Virus record (IMG/VR): IMGVR_UViG_3300042673_000425
Span: 1-43,537 of that record
Strand: one strand, 5' to 3'
From: a virus
DNA: 43,537 nt
Shown here one piece after another: positions 1 through 8,443 of the stretch. The notes below the pieces were generated by a model. The model searched no databases and was not told where the DNA came from. It was given only the letters and a program-made list of their open reading frames with translations. Each line of letters starts with the position of its first letter. Position 1 is the first letter of the stretch. Made by a program: the position numbers and the translations under genes.

Positions 1-342
1 CTGGAACGCAAGGCACAACTGGAACGCAAGGCACAACTGGAACGCAAGGCACAACTGGAACGCAAGGCACAACTGGAACGCAAGGCACAACTGGAACGCA
101 AGGCACAACTGGAACGCAAGGCACAACTGGAACGCAAGGCACAACCGGAACGCAAGGCACAACCGGAACGCAAGGCACAACCGGAACGCAAGGCACAACC
201 GGAACGCAAGGCACAACCGGAAGTCAAGGTACAACCGGAAGTCAAGGTACAACCGGAAGTCAAGGCACAACGGGTTCACAAGGTTCAACAGGAGCACAAG
301 GTTCGACGGGAGCACAAGGCTCAACTGGAGCACAAGGAACGG
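1..342 (+). repeat. 18-bp tandem repeat array encoding collagen-like GTQGTT hexapeptides
   Basis: The unit ctggaacgcaaggcacaa is repeated eight times without a single change (1-144). Four copies with ccg in place of ctg follow (145-216), then three copies carrying gtc and other changes (217-270), then degenerate copies to about 342. The array lies in frame in the fibre gene and continues off the left edge. Perfect identity at one end and decay at the other suggests recent expansion by slippage or recombination. Confidence 0.95.
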
Positions 343-839
343 CCGGTACAAATGGTACTGGAACTCAAGGTGCAACGGGAGCACAAGGTTCAACGGGAGC
401 GGCAGGTGGATTTTCTACCAATTCAAATGCACAAGTAAACTCTTTAGGAGTAGGTATAGCCGCAACTGGAACTGCCGGAACTATTGTAGCAACCGGAAAT
501 ATTACTGCATATTATTCCGATAGAAGATTGAAAAAAGATATTGAAAAGATATCAGATGCATTATCTAAATTAGAAAAAATAAATGGTGTATTTTATACTC
601 AAAACGAATTAGCAGAAACATTTGGATATAATGACTATTCACAACAAGTTGGTGTAATTGCACAAGAAATACAAGAAGTATTACCTGAAGCAGTTGCATT
701 TGCACCATTTGATAGAGATGAAAATGACAATTCAAAATCAGGTGAAAATTATTTAACGGTTAGATACGAAAAAATAGTCCCACTTTTAATTGAGGCTATA
801 AAAGAATTATTAAATAGAGTAGAAAATTTGGAAAAGTAA
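1..839 (+). CDS. Collagen-like tail fibre with C-terminal S74 chaperone domain (5' truncated)
   Basis: The gene runs in from the left edge; the reading frame begins at base 3. The visible N-terminal half is a collagen-like Gly-X-Y array, mostly GTQ-GTT hexapeptides, consistent with a trimeric fibre shaft. The C-terminal ~110 residues are a peptidase S74 intramolecular chaperone. A Ser-Asp pair (Ser codon at 516-518) sits just before RRLKKD, matching the family's self-cleavage site and Ser/Lys dyad, and [15 protein letters not shown] is the conserved core. In this family the domain trimerises the fibre and then cuts itself off. A heptad-like tail ([12 protein letters not shown]) could form a coiled coil. 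The gene presumably encodes a receptor-binding fibre of the virion. True N-terminus and length are unknown. Confidence 0.9.
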   Translation, partial: GTQGTTGTQGTTGTQGTTGTQGTTGTQGTTGTQGTTGTQGTTGTQGTTGTQGTTGTQGTTGTQGTTGTQGTTGSQGTTGSQGTTGSQGTTGSQGSTGAQGSTGAQGSTGAQGTAGTNGTGTQGATGAQGSTGAAGGFSTNSNAQVNSLGVGIAATGTAGTIVATGNITAYYSDRRLKKDIEKISDALSKLEKINGVFYTQNELAETFGYNDYSQQVGVIAQEIQEVLPEAVAFAPFDRDENDNSKSGENYLTVRYEKIVPLLIEAIKELLNRVENLEK

Positions 840-858
840 GATATTTTTAGTATATTAA
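827..858 (+). promoter_or_regulatory. Bacteroidota-type sigma-A promoter
   Basis: TTTG at 827-830, a 20-bp spacer, then TATATTAA at 851-858. The -33 box lies inside the end of the fibre gene. The ATG of the next gene starts only 7 nt after the -7 box, so the mRNA would have almost no leader. Confidence 0.6.
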
Positions 859-865
859 ATATCTT

Positions 866-2521
866 ATGATAAATAATTTTGTTAAACAGGTTATAGAAAA
901 TGGTGGTAATATTCATCCACTATTACTTCCATCTACGGAAACAGGCGGAACGGGTATTATGAATCCATCTATTTTTATTGATGGTGATAAAATACTATGT
1001 AATATCCGACATGTAAATTACACACTATTTCATTGTGAGGGTGAGCAACTATTTGGAAACAGACACGGCCCTCTTGCATACATAAATCCTGAAAATGATA
1101 TAAAATTAAGGACAAATAATTTCTTGTGTGAATTAAATAAAGATTTTACAATTAAAAAATGGAATAAAATAGATACAACCAAATTGGATATAGAACCTGT
1201 GTGGGAATTTATTGGATTAGAAGATGCTAGAGTTGTAAGATGGGAAGATAAACTATTTTTTACAGGAGTAAGACGTGATACCAAAACAAATGGTGAAGGC
1301 AGAATGGAATTATCAGAAATTGTTGATAATAAAGAAATTCGTAGAGACAGAATTGAACCACCAAACGACCCAAATTCATATTGTGAAAAAAATTGGATGC
1401 CTGTATTAGATATGCCGTATCACTATGTTAAGTGGACAAATCCAACCGAATTAGTTAAAGTCGACAGAGATAATAGAACATCAGAAACAATACATCTAAA
1501 AAATGGATTTGATAATTTACAAAATTTAAGAGGTGGTTCACATATTATACCCTATAAAAATAAACGAATTTGTATTATACATGAATGTGATTTGTGGAAA
1601 AATAAATTAAATCAAAAAGATGCAAAGTATACACATAGATTTGTAATGTGGGATTTAGATTGGAATATTGAATGGATAAGTGATAGTTTTTCATTTATGG
1701 ATGGTGAGATTGAATTTTGTTGTGGATTGGCGGAATATAATAATGAATTGTTAATATCATTTGGATTTCAAGATAATGCAGCTTTCATTTTAAGAATGCC
1801 TACTAAATATTTTGAAAAATACACCAATATAAAATTTCAAAATAAAAAAGAATATAGGAGTACAACCGAATATCCTACATTAGAAATTACTACTTCAAAT
1901 ACAAAAAGAAAAAAAATAGGATTTGATATTGGGGCATGTAAAGGAGAATCGATTCCTAAATTTAAAGGATTTGATAAAATATATGCCTTTGAACCCGCAC
2001 CTTATGTATTTGATATTCTTACTAAAAAATATAAAAACGATTCAAGAATTGAATGTCATCAAATAGCAATATCTGATGAAGATACATATAGGTCTTTTAA
2101 TTACCACAATCATTATGGGTACTCTTCATTTTTAGAAATTGATAAAGAAGGAGAATTTGCAAAGAAATGTCAAGAAGAAGACCCGGGTTTTGATGATGTT
2201 GCATTAGTGTTTGATGTTCAAACAAAAAGACTTGATACTTTTATGCAAGAAAATCATATTGAACACATAGATTTTCTTAAAATCGATACACAAGGAACCG
2301 ATTTGAATGTAATTAAATCACTTGGTAAAATGATTAATAAAGTTGATATTATAGAAGCAGAAGTTCAGATTAAACCTTTATATAAAAATTCATTTTACAA
2401 AGAAGAAATTATAGATTTTATGGAAAAAAATAATTTTAATCTTATATTAGAAGAAGAAAATGAAACCGGATTGGATATGTATGAAAGAAGATTTACTTTT
2501 AAAAGAAAAAATTTTAAATAA
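866..2521 (+). CDS. Beta-propeller (GH43/GH130-like) domain fused to FkbM-family methyltransferase
   Basis: The protein has 551 residues in two parts. Residues ~30-315 resemble the five-bladed propeller of GH130/GH43-type proteins (NPSIF near 33, GLEDARVVRWEDKLFFTGVRRD near 117-138, repeated W/F-rich blades); no catalytic assignment is possible by eye. Residues ~349-545 are an FkbM-type SAM-dependent methyltransferase, with the SAM loop FDIGACKG at 353-360, the acidic FEP at 375-377, and FLKIDTQG further on. FkbM enzymes O-methylate sugars or small molecules. Lying between fibre genes, it may modify a fibre glycan or a host surface sugar; this is inference. It starts at ATG 866, directly after a host-type promoter. 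Confidence 0.75.
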   Translation: MINNFVKQVIENGGNIHPLLLPSTETGGTGIMNPSIFIDGDKILCNIRHVNYTLFHCEGEQLFGNRHGPLAYINPENDIKLRTNNFLCELNKDFTIKKWNKIDTTKLDIEPVWEFIGLEDARVVRWEDKLFFTGVRRDTKTNGEGRMELSEIVDNKEIRRDRIEPPNDPNSYCEKNWMPVLDMPYHYVKWTNPTELVKVDRDNRTSETIHLKNGFDNLQNLRGGSHIIPYKNKRICIIHECDLWKNKLNQKDAKYTHRFVMWDLDWNIEWISDSFSFMDGEIEFCCGLAEYNNELLISFGFQDNAAFILRMPTKYFEKYTNIKFQNKKEYRSTTEYPTLEITTSNTKRKKIGFDIGACKGESIPKFKGFDKIYAFEPAPYVFDILTKKYKNDSRIECHQIAISDEDTYRSFNYHNHYGYSSFLEIDKEGEFAKKCQEEDPGFDDVALVFDVQTKRLDTFMQENHIEHIDFLKIDTQGTDLNVIKSLGKMINKVDIIEAEVQIKPLYKNSFYKEEIIDFMEKNNFNLILEEENETGLDMYERRFTFKRKNFK

Positions 2522-2527
2522 TGGTAC

Positions 2528-2536
2528 ATATTTATT
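2528..2536 (+). promoter_or_regulatory. Weak candidate late-promoter motif (ATATTTATT)
   Basis: One mismatch to the ATATTTATA motif found before many structural genes here. It lies 23 nt before the start at 2560, with no TTTG box upstream. Confidence 0.3.
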
Positions 2537-2559
2537 AAAAATTTACTAAACAAATTACA

Positions 2560-3231
2560 ATGGATATAAAATATATAAATCACAACCCTGAATCAGATTG
2601 GGGAATTATAGAAACAAATCAATTTAAATTAACCGAAGGAAAAGATAAACGATTTTTTGTTGTAGATAACTTCTATGCTGACCCAATTGGTGTTAGAAAT
2701 TTCGCCTTACAACAGACATATTATCCAGGAGAAGGAGCCGTTGGTCATCGCACTAGAAAACAATTTATGTTTGATGGTGTAAGAGAAGCATTTGAAAGTA
2801 TTATTGGTAAAAAAATAGCAGATTCTGACAATGGGTATGGTTGGTTTGATGAAGGTGTTAACGGCCGCTTCCAATATTGTCCCGCAGGAACACCATCGGT
2901 ATTTCATTGTGACACTCAAAAATGGGCTGCTGTAATTTACTTAACACCAGATGCCCCACCGCAATCAGGTACTAGTTTTCTTAGACATAAAGAAACTAAA
3001 ATATTCCACAACAGTCAAATTAATTGGGATGCTGGAGAAGGAATAAAGGTATTTAATCAAAAAACGTTTGTAGATGGTACACCATATGAAACGATAGATG
3101 TTGTAGGAAATGTATTTAATAGATTAGTTATATTTGATGGTGGTTTAATTCATTCTGGATTAAATTATTTTGGATGGGATATAGAAAGTAGTAGATTATT
3201 TCACATATTTTTCTTTAACGAACAAAAATGA
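2560..3231 (+). CDS. 2-oxoglutarate/Fe(II) oxygenase-like protein (DUF6445-like)
   Basis: This 223-residue protein shows the layout of a double-stranded beta-helix Fe(II)/2-oxoglutarate dioxygenase. There is an HxD metal pair at H116-C-D118 followed by the hydrophobic strand WAAVIYLTPD, a distal His at 198 (LIHSG), and Arg 212 suitable for 2-oxoglutarate binding. Length and motif order resemble the DUF6445 group. Such enzymes often hydroxylate proteins or small molecules. It sits between a glycan-related methyltransferase and a TPR protein, and close to a collagen-like fibre, so fibre hydroxylation is possible but unproven. Its stop overlaps the next start (ATGA), implying translational coupling. 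Confidence 0.7.
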   Translation: MDIKYINHNPESDWGIIETNQFKLTEGKDKRFFVVDNFYADPIGVRNFALQQTYYPGEGAVGHRTRKQFMFDGVREAFESIIGKKIADSDNGYGWFDEGVNGRFQYCPAGTPSVFHCDTQKWAAVIYLTPDAPPQSGTSFLRHKETKIFHNSQINWDAGEGIKVFNQKTFVDGTPYETIDVVGNVFNRLVIFDGGLIHSGLNYFGWDIESSRLFHIFFFNEQK

Positions 3232-3809
3232 TAAAAGTTATAGGAACGGCAGTTATAAAAGATTTATTATATCAATATATTCAAAATCCAAAAAATAGTA
3301 ATATTTGTTTTGAATTAGCACTAGAATATGAAAATTTAGGACAAACTGCATCAGCAACTGGATTTTATTTAAGGTCAATAGAATTTGGATTTGATATAAA
3401 AATGCAATATGAAGCATTATGTAGAATTGCACTATGTTTTGAAAAGCAAGGCAATAGATGGTTTATGATTAGAGGTATATTATTAAGAGCAATTAGTTTA
3501 TTACCAAATAGACCAGAAGCACATTTTTTATTATGTAGAGCATACGAAAGAAATAGAGATTGGCAAGAAGGGTATACGCATTCTATATTAGCAGAATCAA
3601 TTGCAACATCAGAACCCGAATCCATTACCGATTTGGAATATCCTGGAAAATGGGTATTTACTTTTGAAAAAGCAGTAGTTGCTTGGTGGATTGGATTACA
3701 CAATGAATCTATCTATTTATTTAAAGTATTAAAAAATAATAATCAACTAACTAAGATTTATAAAAACGCAGTTGAAAATAATTTAAAAAATTTGACAAAT
3801 AATTTATAA
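3228..3809 (+). CDS. TPR-like helical repeat protein
   Basis: The 193-residue protein is mainly alpha-helical, with TPR-type spacing of small and aromatic residues, for example ELALEYENLGQTASATGFYLRSIEFG near residues 28-53 and EAHFLLCRAYERNRDWQEGY near 97-116. TPR proteins mediate protein-protein contacts, and in phages they are often found beside glycosyltransferases. Its ATG overlaps the stop of the oxygenase gene by 4 bp (ATGA), so the two products are probably made together and may act together. No catalytic motif is visible. The partner is unknown. Confidence 0.55.
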   Translation: MIKVIGTAVIKDLLYQYIQNPKNSNICFELALEYENLGQTASATGFYLRSIEFGFDIKMQYEALCRIALCFEKQGNRWFMIRGILLRAISLLPNRPEAHFLLCRAYERNRDWQEGYTHSILAESIATSEPESITDLEYPGKWVFTFEKAVVAWWIGLHNESIYLFKVLKNNNQLTKIYKNAVENNLKNLTNNL

Positions 3810-3812
3810 GTT

Positions 3813-3821
3813 ATATTTATA
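3813..3821 (+). promoter_or_regulatory. Candidate late promoter ATATTTATA
   Basis: The motif lies 13 nt before the start at 3835. Nearest TTTG (3791-3794) has a 17-bp spacing to the TATATTTA box, shorter than the 19-20 bp of the host-type promoters. Confidence 0.45.
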
Positions 3822-3834
3822 CAAAAGTAGATAT

Positions 3835-4284
3835 ATGCCATTACAATCATCAGGACAAATATCATTTGCAAACATAAATACAGAATTAGGTAGAGCATCG
3901 GATGCTCAAATTGGACTTAATGAAGCAGAATCTGGCACTTATGCACCACTAAATCCAAATAGTCCAAATCGTCCAAATGGTTCAAATCCAAATTCAATAA
4001 ATGAATGGTGGGGATATGACCATTCAATACCACCATTAACTGTGTATACAGGATGTGGTAGGTCAAATACAATCACTGGTGTATGTGATGATTCAACTAA
4101 TGCAAATAGAATATTTTATTCAAATTGTGGCCCATTTGATTTTGGTACGGATTGTTTTGTGTATATTGATACAAGTGCAACCCCATTACAAGGTTATGAT
4201 TATGTTTATATCAATAATCTTGCATGGCAAATAAACAATAGTACAGGCCGTATTATAGCATATATATTTGAACAACCTTGTTAA
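3835..4284 (+). CDS. Small tail/fibre-associated structural protein
   Basis: A 149-residue protein beginning MPLQSSGQISFANINTEL, an N-terminal pattern (SGxIsFxxINxEL) I associate with small tail-tip or baseplate-decorating proteins in T4-like phages. A Pro/Asn/Ser-rich stretch near residues 40-60 is followed by a WWGYD motif and a compact C-terminal domain with six Cys residues. A candidate late promoter lies 13 nt upstream and a fibre gene lies downstream, which supports a virion role. Specific function is unknown; an adaptor for the following fibre is one possibility. Confidence 0.5.
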   Translation: MPLQSSGQISFANINTELGRASDAQIGLNEAESGTYAPLNPNSPNRPNGSNPNSINEWWGYDHSIPPLTVYTGCGRSNTITGVCDDSTNANRIFYSNCGPFDFGTDCFVYIDTSATPLQGYDYVYINNLAWQINNSTGRIIAYIFEQPC

Positions 4285-4326
4285 AAATAAATTTATTTAC
4301 AAATCAACTTATTTACTTTACTTTCT

Positions 4327-4335
4327 ATATTTATA
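4327..4335 (+). promoter_or_regulatory. Candidate late promoter ATATTTATA (fibre gene 1)
   Basis: The motif lies 50 nt before the start at 4386, with no TTTG about 20 bp upstream. The same motif at the same 50-nt distance precedes the paralogous fibre gene at 6317. Confidence 0.55.
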
Positions 4336-4361
4336 AGGGTATAAGGATTTCTTGTACTTTA

Positions 4362-4405
4362 AACTAAAAAAAAGAGTAAACTAAAATGGGACTTAAATTT
4401 AGACG
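4362..4405 (+). repeat. Duplicated leader/N-terminus, copy 1
   Basis: These 44 bases are identical to 6293-6336. They cover the A-rich leader (actaaaaaaaagagtaaac) and the first codons (MGLKFRR) of the fibre gene. Similarity continues upstream to the ATATTTATA motif and downstream for about 130 codons. Confidence 0.9.
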
Positions 4406-6257
4406 TGGTACAACTGCAGAAAAATCCGGTTCATTAGCATTCGGAGAACCCTATGTAAATACTACATTAGGAACATTACAAATTGGTGGAACAACCGGTG
4501 ATATCACATTAAGCACATCAGGTACAGGAAGTACCGGAAATTTTGGAGCAATTTCAGGTTCTGGTTTAGACATTACTGGAAATGCAAATGTTGCAGGTAA
4601 TTTAACATTAGGTGGACAATTAACAATAGGTGATAACACATCTGATACTGTAAATGTAGTAGCATCTTTAAGTTCTTCACTTATTCCTCAAACAACAAAT
4701 GTATTTGACTTAGGTTCTGCAAGTAAAATTTGGAGAGACCTTTATATATCAACGGGTTCAATTAAATTTGTAAATCCAGCCGGAACAGTTGTATCGACAC
4801 TATCTGTTAATGCAGATGGTTCTCAAACTTTTCCAAGTGATTTAATCGTTAATGGATTAACGGTAGGTAAAGGATTAAATTCGGGATCTACTAATACTGC
4901 AGTAGGGGTAAGTGCATTAGGTGCAAATACGACAGGTACTACTAATACTGCCATTGGACACACTGCCTTACAAAATAATACAACAGGTGTTTCTAATACT
5001 GCAATTGGTGCATGGACTTTAACTGCTATTACAACGGCAAACGCTAATACTGCCGTTGGTTGGGGTGCTTTAAGATATAATACTACTGCTAATTCAAATA
5101 CTGCAGTAGGTTCAGGTGCCATGCAAAATAATACAACAGGTAATGGTAATACTGCAGTAGGAAATGCATCTCTAGCAACAAATACAACAGGTGTTAATAA
5201 TACGGCTTTAGGTACAAATGCTTTGGCTGATAATGTTGGTAATTATAATGTTGGTGTAGGTGCACTTGCATTAAGACTAAATGTAAGTGGTAGTAGTAAT
5301 ATAGCTATTGGACATTCTGCTTTAGAATGGCATACCACAGGTCAAGGCAATACTGTAATTGGTGATACTGCAGGAAATTTAATTACTACGGGTTCTTACA
5401 ATACAATAATTGGTAAATATACAGGTGAAGAATCTTTATCTAATAATATAGTTTTAGCAGATGGACAAGGTAATATTAAATATCGTTGGGATGGAACTAA
5501 TAATAATATTTATGGTAATGTAAATGTAAGTGGTTCTATTACTGGACAAATATTATCAACTAATGGTATAGTTTCGGGTTCATCACAAGTAATTGGTATA
5601 TTAAGTTCTCTAAACACATATACTGGTTCAAATGACACAACTAATACTACTCAAAATAGTAGATTAGACCAATTATCAACTGCAAGTGGAAGTGCTATTA
5701 CAAGATTGACAGCATTGGAAGTTGAAACGGCTAATTTGGAAACATTTACATCTTCTATTAATACAACAATTAAGACAAGATTAAATGCAGAAACGGTTGT
5801 AAGTGGTTCATCACAAATAACACTATCATCAACGACTGGATATGGTTCAGTATTAAACCAAGCAGTATTAACAACATCATCACCAACCTTCGCAGGTTTG
5901 ACAATTAATGGAGCAATTACGGCAACGGGTGATATTACGGCATTCTTTACTTCGGATAAAAGACATAAGAATAACATTCAAACTATTCCAAACGCTTTAG
6001 AAAAAGTAACTAAATTGAATGGTGTAACTTGGGAATGGAATGATGATGTCAATGAAGTAACAAAATCAACTCCAAAAACAGGTTTGATTGCACAAGAAGT
6101 ACAAGAAGTTTTACCAGAAGTGGTGAAAGAAAGAGAAGATGGTTTTTTAGCATTAGACTATTCAAAAATGATGGGTTTAATGGTAGAAGCAATCAAAGAA
6201 CAACAAAAACAAATTGATTCTTTATTAATAAAGATAAATCAACTGGAAAACAAATAG
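4386..6257 (+). CDS. Tail fibre with YadA-like head repeats and S74 chaperone domain
   Basis: The 623-residue protein has three parts. An N-terminal attachment region (MGLKFRRGTTAEKSG) is shared with the next fibre. A long array around residues 165-350 is made of about 14-residue repeats with NTAxG cores (SNTAIG, NTAVG, NNTTG), the left-handed beta-roll pattern of YadA/trimeric-autotransporter heads. After a Ser/Thr-rich stalk, an S74 chaperone begins near residue 520, with the Ser523-Asp pair, Lys528 and GLIAQEVQEVLPEVV, and ends in a coiled coil. The expected role is a trimeric receptor-binding fibre that matures by self-cleavage before Ser523. Paralogous to the following gene. Confidence 0.9.
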   Translation: MGLKFRRGTTAEKSGSLAFGEPYVNTTLGTLQIGGTTGDITLSTSGTGSTGNFGAISGSGLDITGNANVAGNLTLGGQLTIGDNTSDTVNVVASLSSSLIPQTTNVFDLGSASKIWRDLYISTGSIKFVNPAGTVVSTLSVNADGSQTFPSDLIVNGLTVGKGLNSGSTNTAVGVSALGANTTGTTNTAIGHTALQNNTTGVSNTAIGAWTLTAITTANANTAVGWGALRYNTTANSNTAVGSGAMQNNTTGNGNTAVGNASLATNTTGVNNTALGTNALADNVGNYNVGVGALALRLNVSGSSNIAIGHSALEWHTTGQGNTVIGDTAGNLITTGSYNTIIGKYTGEESLSNNIVLADGQGNIKYRWDGTNNNIYGNVNVSGSITGQILSTNGIVSGSSQVIGILSSLNTYTGSNDTTNTTQNSRLDQLSTASGSAITRLTALEVETANLETFTSSINTTIKTRLNAETVVSGSSQITLSSTTGYGSVLNQAVLTTSSPTFAGLTINGAITATGDITAFFTSDKRHKNNIQTIPNALEKVTKLNGVTWEWNDDVNEVTKSTPKTGLIAQEVQEVLPEVVKEREDGFLALDYSKMMGLMVEAIKEQQKQIDSLLIKINQLENK

Positions 6258-6266
6258 ATATTTATA
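6258..6266 (+). promoter_or_regulatory. Candidate late promoter ATATTTATA (fibre gene 2)
   Basis: The motif overlaps the upstream stop region and lies 50 nt before the start at 6317, exactly the spacing seen for the first fibre paralogue. No TTTG box is seen about 20 bp upstream. Confidence 0.55.
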
Positions 6267-6292
6267 ATGGTATAATGAATTTATTATACTTT

Positions 6293-6336
6293 AACTAAAA
6301 AAAAGAGTAAACTAAAATGGGACTTAAATTTAGACG
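6293..6336 (+). repeat. Duplicated leader/N-terminus, copy 2
   Basis: Identical over 44 bases to 4362-4405, covering leader and first codons of the second fibre paralogue. Confidence 0.9.
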
Positions 6337-8440
6337 CGGTAGTACCGCCCAACAATCCGGTTCATTAGCATTCGGAGAACCATATGTGAATACCACATTG
6401 GGAACATTAGTAGTCGGTGGAGCTACAGGTGACATCGTATTATCAACATCAGGTACAGGAAGTACTGGAAACTTTGGAGCTATTTCGGGTTCTGGATTAG
6501 ACATTACCGGAAATGCAAATATTGCAGGTAATTTAACATTAGGTGGAGCAATCACAATTGGTGATGCATCAGCTGATACTGTAAATGTCGTAGCATCTTT
6601 GAGTTCTTCACTTATTCCTCAAACAGATAATGTATTTGATTTAGGTTCTGCAACAAAAAGTTGGAGAGATTTATATATCTCAACAGGTTCAATTAAAGTA
6701 GTAGCAAATGGTGCAGTTGTATCAACACTATCTACAAATGCAGATGGTTCTCAAACTTTCCCTAATGGTTTATACTCTCAAGCAAATATACAAATTGGAG
6801 ATGGTTCATATCTAAACGCTGGTAAATTCCAAGTTGGTAGAAGAGGAACTAGTCCTGACCAAAACGTTGTTTTAGGTATTGATATAATGCCATCTTTGAC
6901 AAGTGGTGTAGGTAACGTGGGTCTTGGTAGAAGTTCATTATATAGATTAACAACCGGTAATTCTAACATAGGTATTGGTTCTGGAGCGGGATATGGTATA
7001 AGTGGTAGTAATAATAATAATATTGCAATAGGATATGGCACTGCTTTTTTTATGACCGGTTCAAATGTGGACCAGAACGTATTTTTAGGAACTAATGCGG
7101 GTAGTTATTTAAATAATGGTATTTATAATACTGCAATTGGTGGTAATGCATTATTAGGTAGTCTTAATTCTAATAATAACCCTACTAAAAGTACAGCATT
7201 AGGATATTCCGCAGGTGCATATTTAACAGGTAATAGTACAAACAACCTTTTATTAGGTGCAAATGCAGGCCCTAGTTCAGATACTACGGAAAGTTATAAA
7301 TTCTATGTAAGTAATGGTGATACTGGCCAACAAGCATTTATGCTTGGTAATATGGCAAATGATAGCAGAACATTATCTATAAATGCAGCAACAACTATAA
7401 GTGGTTCTGCGATTATTACGAATGATTTAGATTTGTACGGAAATAATATTAATTTATATCACAACGGTACAACTATAATAAGTGGTTCTACTATTCAATT
7501 TAGATATGCAGATTTTAACTTGAATGGACTTAGACCACCTACACTTGGACAGGGTTTAGCATTGGATTGGAGATATGGTGGAGTACCAACAGGAAGTGCA
7601 GGTGGTGCTTCGGTAGATTGGGTAATTGGTGGAACCGGTGTATCAAATCATACAATGTTGAGTGGTCATCCAAACGGACTTAATGTTAATATAGCTCCTC
7701 AAACAGGTGGTACACTTTATCACGATTTATTATTCCCAAATAATACAGGTTCGGATTATCCAGGATACCAATACACATTCCCATCGGCAAATGGTACCAT
7801 TGCTTTAACAACGGATTTAAGTTCAGGAGCAACTTCGATAACCGCTTTAAATTCATTCAGTTCTTCGGCTTTGGGTAGATTGAGTAATTTAGAATCTACA
7901 TCGGCAAGTTTATTAATTGAAACTGCAAACTTAGAAACATTTAGTTCTTCTGCATTAACAAGATTAACTGCATTAGAAGTTGAAACATCTAATTTAGAAA
8001 CATTTACTGCAAGTTTAAGTACAACATCAAATGTAAGATTTGGTTCGTTAGGTATTGGAATGGCAGCAAGTGGAACATCTGGTAGAATTGATGCAGCAAA
8101 TGATGTTGTAGCATTCTCTACTTCGGATATTCGTTTGAAAGAAAACATTGTTCCAATTCCAAATGCATTAGATAAGATTTCTAAGATTAGTGGTAACACT
8201 TACGATTGGAGAGCAGAATTAAAAGATGTTCATGGATACGAAGGAAATGATATAGGTGTAATTGCACAAGAAGTTGAAGCAGTATTACCACAATTAGTAC
8301 AAGATAGAGATAATGGATATAAGGCAGTTAAATATGACAAATTAGTTGCATTATTGATTGAAGGTATTAAAGAACAACAAACACAAATACACTCTTTAAC
8401 TTTGGAAATAGAAAAGTTAAAAGAACAAAAAGGTTTATAA
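6317..8440 (+). CDS. Tail fibre with S74 chaperone domain (paralogue)
   Basis: The 707-residue protein is nearly identical to the preceding fibre over its first ~130 residues (MGLKFRRGSTAQQSG, then the same GNANIAGNLTLGG module). The middle then diverges: weaker NTAIGGNA-type roll repeats at ~190-320, and a Gly/Asn-rich domain at ~360-490. Repeated LTALEVETxNLETF segments form a stalk. The S74 chaperone begins near residue 600, with Ser603-Asp604, Lys608 and GVIAQEVEAVLPQLV, and ends in a coiled coil. A conserved anchor with a swapped middle is the usual sign of receptor-specificity diversification. Expected to be virion-located, trimeric and self-cleaving. Confidence 0.9.
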   Translation: MGLKFRRGSTAQQSGSLAFGEPYVNTTLGTLVVGGATGDIVLSTSGTGSTGNFGAISGSGLDITGNANIAGNLTLGGAITIGDASADTVNVVASLSSSLIPQTDNVFDLGSATKSWRDLYISTGSIKVVANGAVVSTLSTNADGSQTFPNGLYSQANIQIGDGSYLNAGKFQVGRRGTSPDQNVVLGIDIMPSLTSGVGNVGLGRSSLYRLTTGNSNIGIGSGAGYGISGSNNNNIAIGYGTAFFMTGSNVDQNVFLGTNAGSYLNNGIYNTAIGGNALLGSLNSNNNPTKSTALGYSAGAYLTGNSTNNLLLGANAGPSSDTTESYKFYVSNGDTGQQAFMLGNMANDSRTLSINAATTISGSAIITNDLDLYGNNINLYHNGTTIISGSTIQFRYADFNLNGLRPPTLGQGLALDWRYGGVPTGSAGGASVDWVIGGTGVSNHTMLSGHPNGLNVNIAPQTGGTLYHDLLFPNNTGSDYPGYQYTFPSANGTIALTTDLSSGATSITALNSFSSSALGRLSNLESTSASLLIETANLETFSSSALTRLTALEVETSNLETFTASLSTTSNVRFGSLGIGMAASGTSGRIDAANDVVAFSTSDIRLKENIVPIPNALDKISKISGNTYDWRAELKDVHGYEGNDIGVIAQEVEAVLPQLVQDRDNGYKAVKYDKLVALLIEGIKEQQTQIHSLTLEIEKLKEQKGL

Positions 8441-8443
8441 TAA

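Noticed and set aside
1-342. Direct repeats resembling a CRISPR array
   Set aside because: Units are contiguous, without spacers, stay in one reading frame and encode Gly-X-Y collagen-like sequence.
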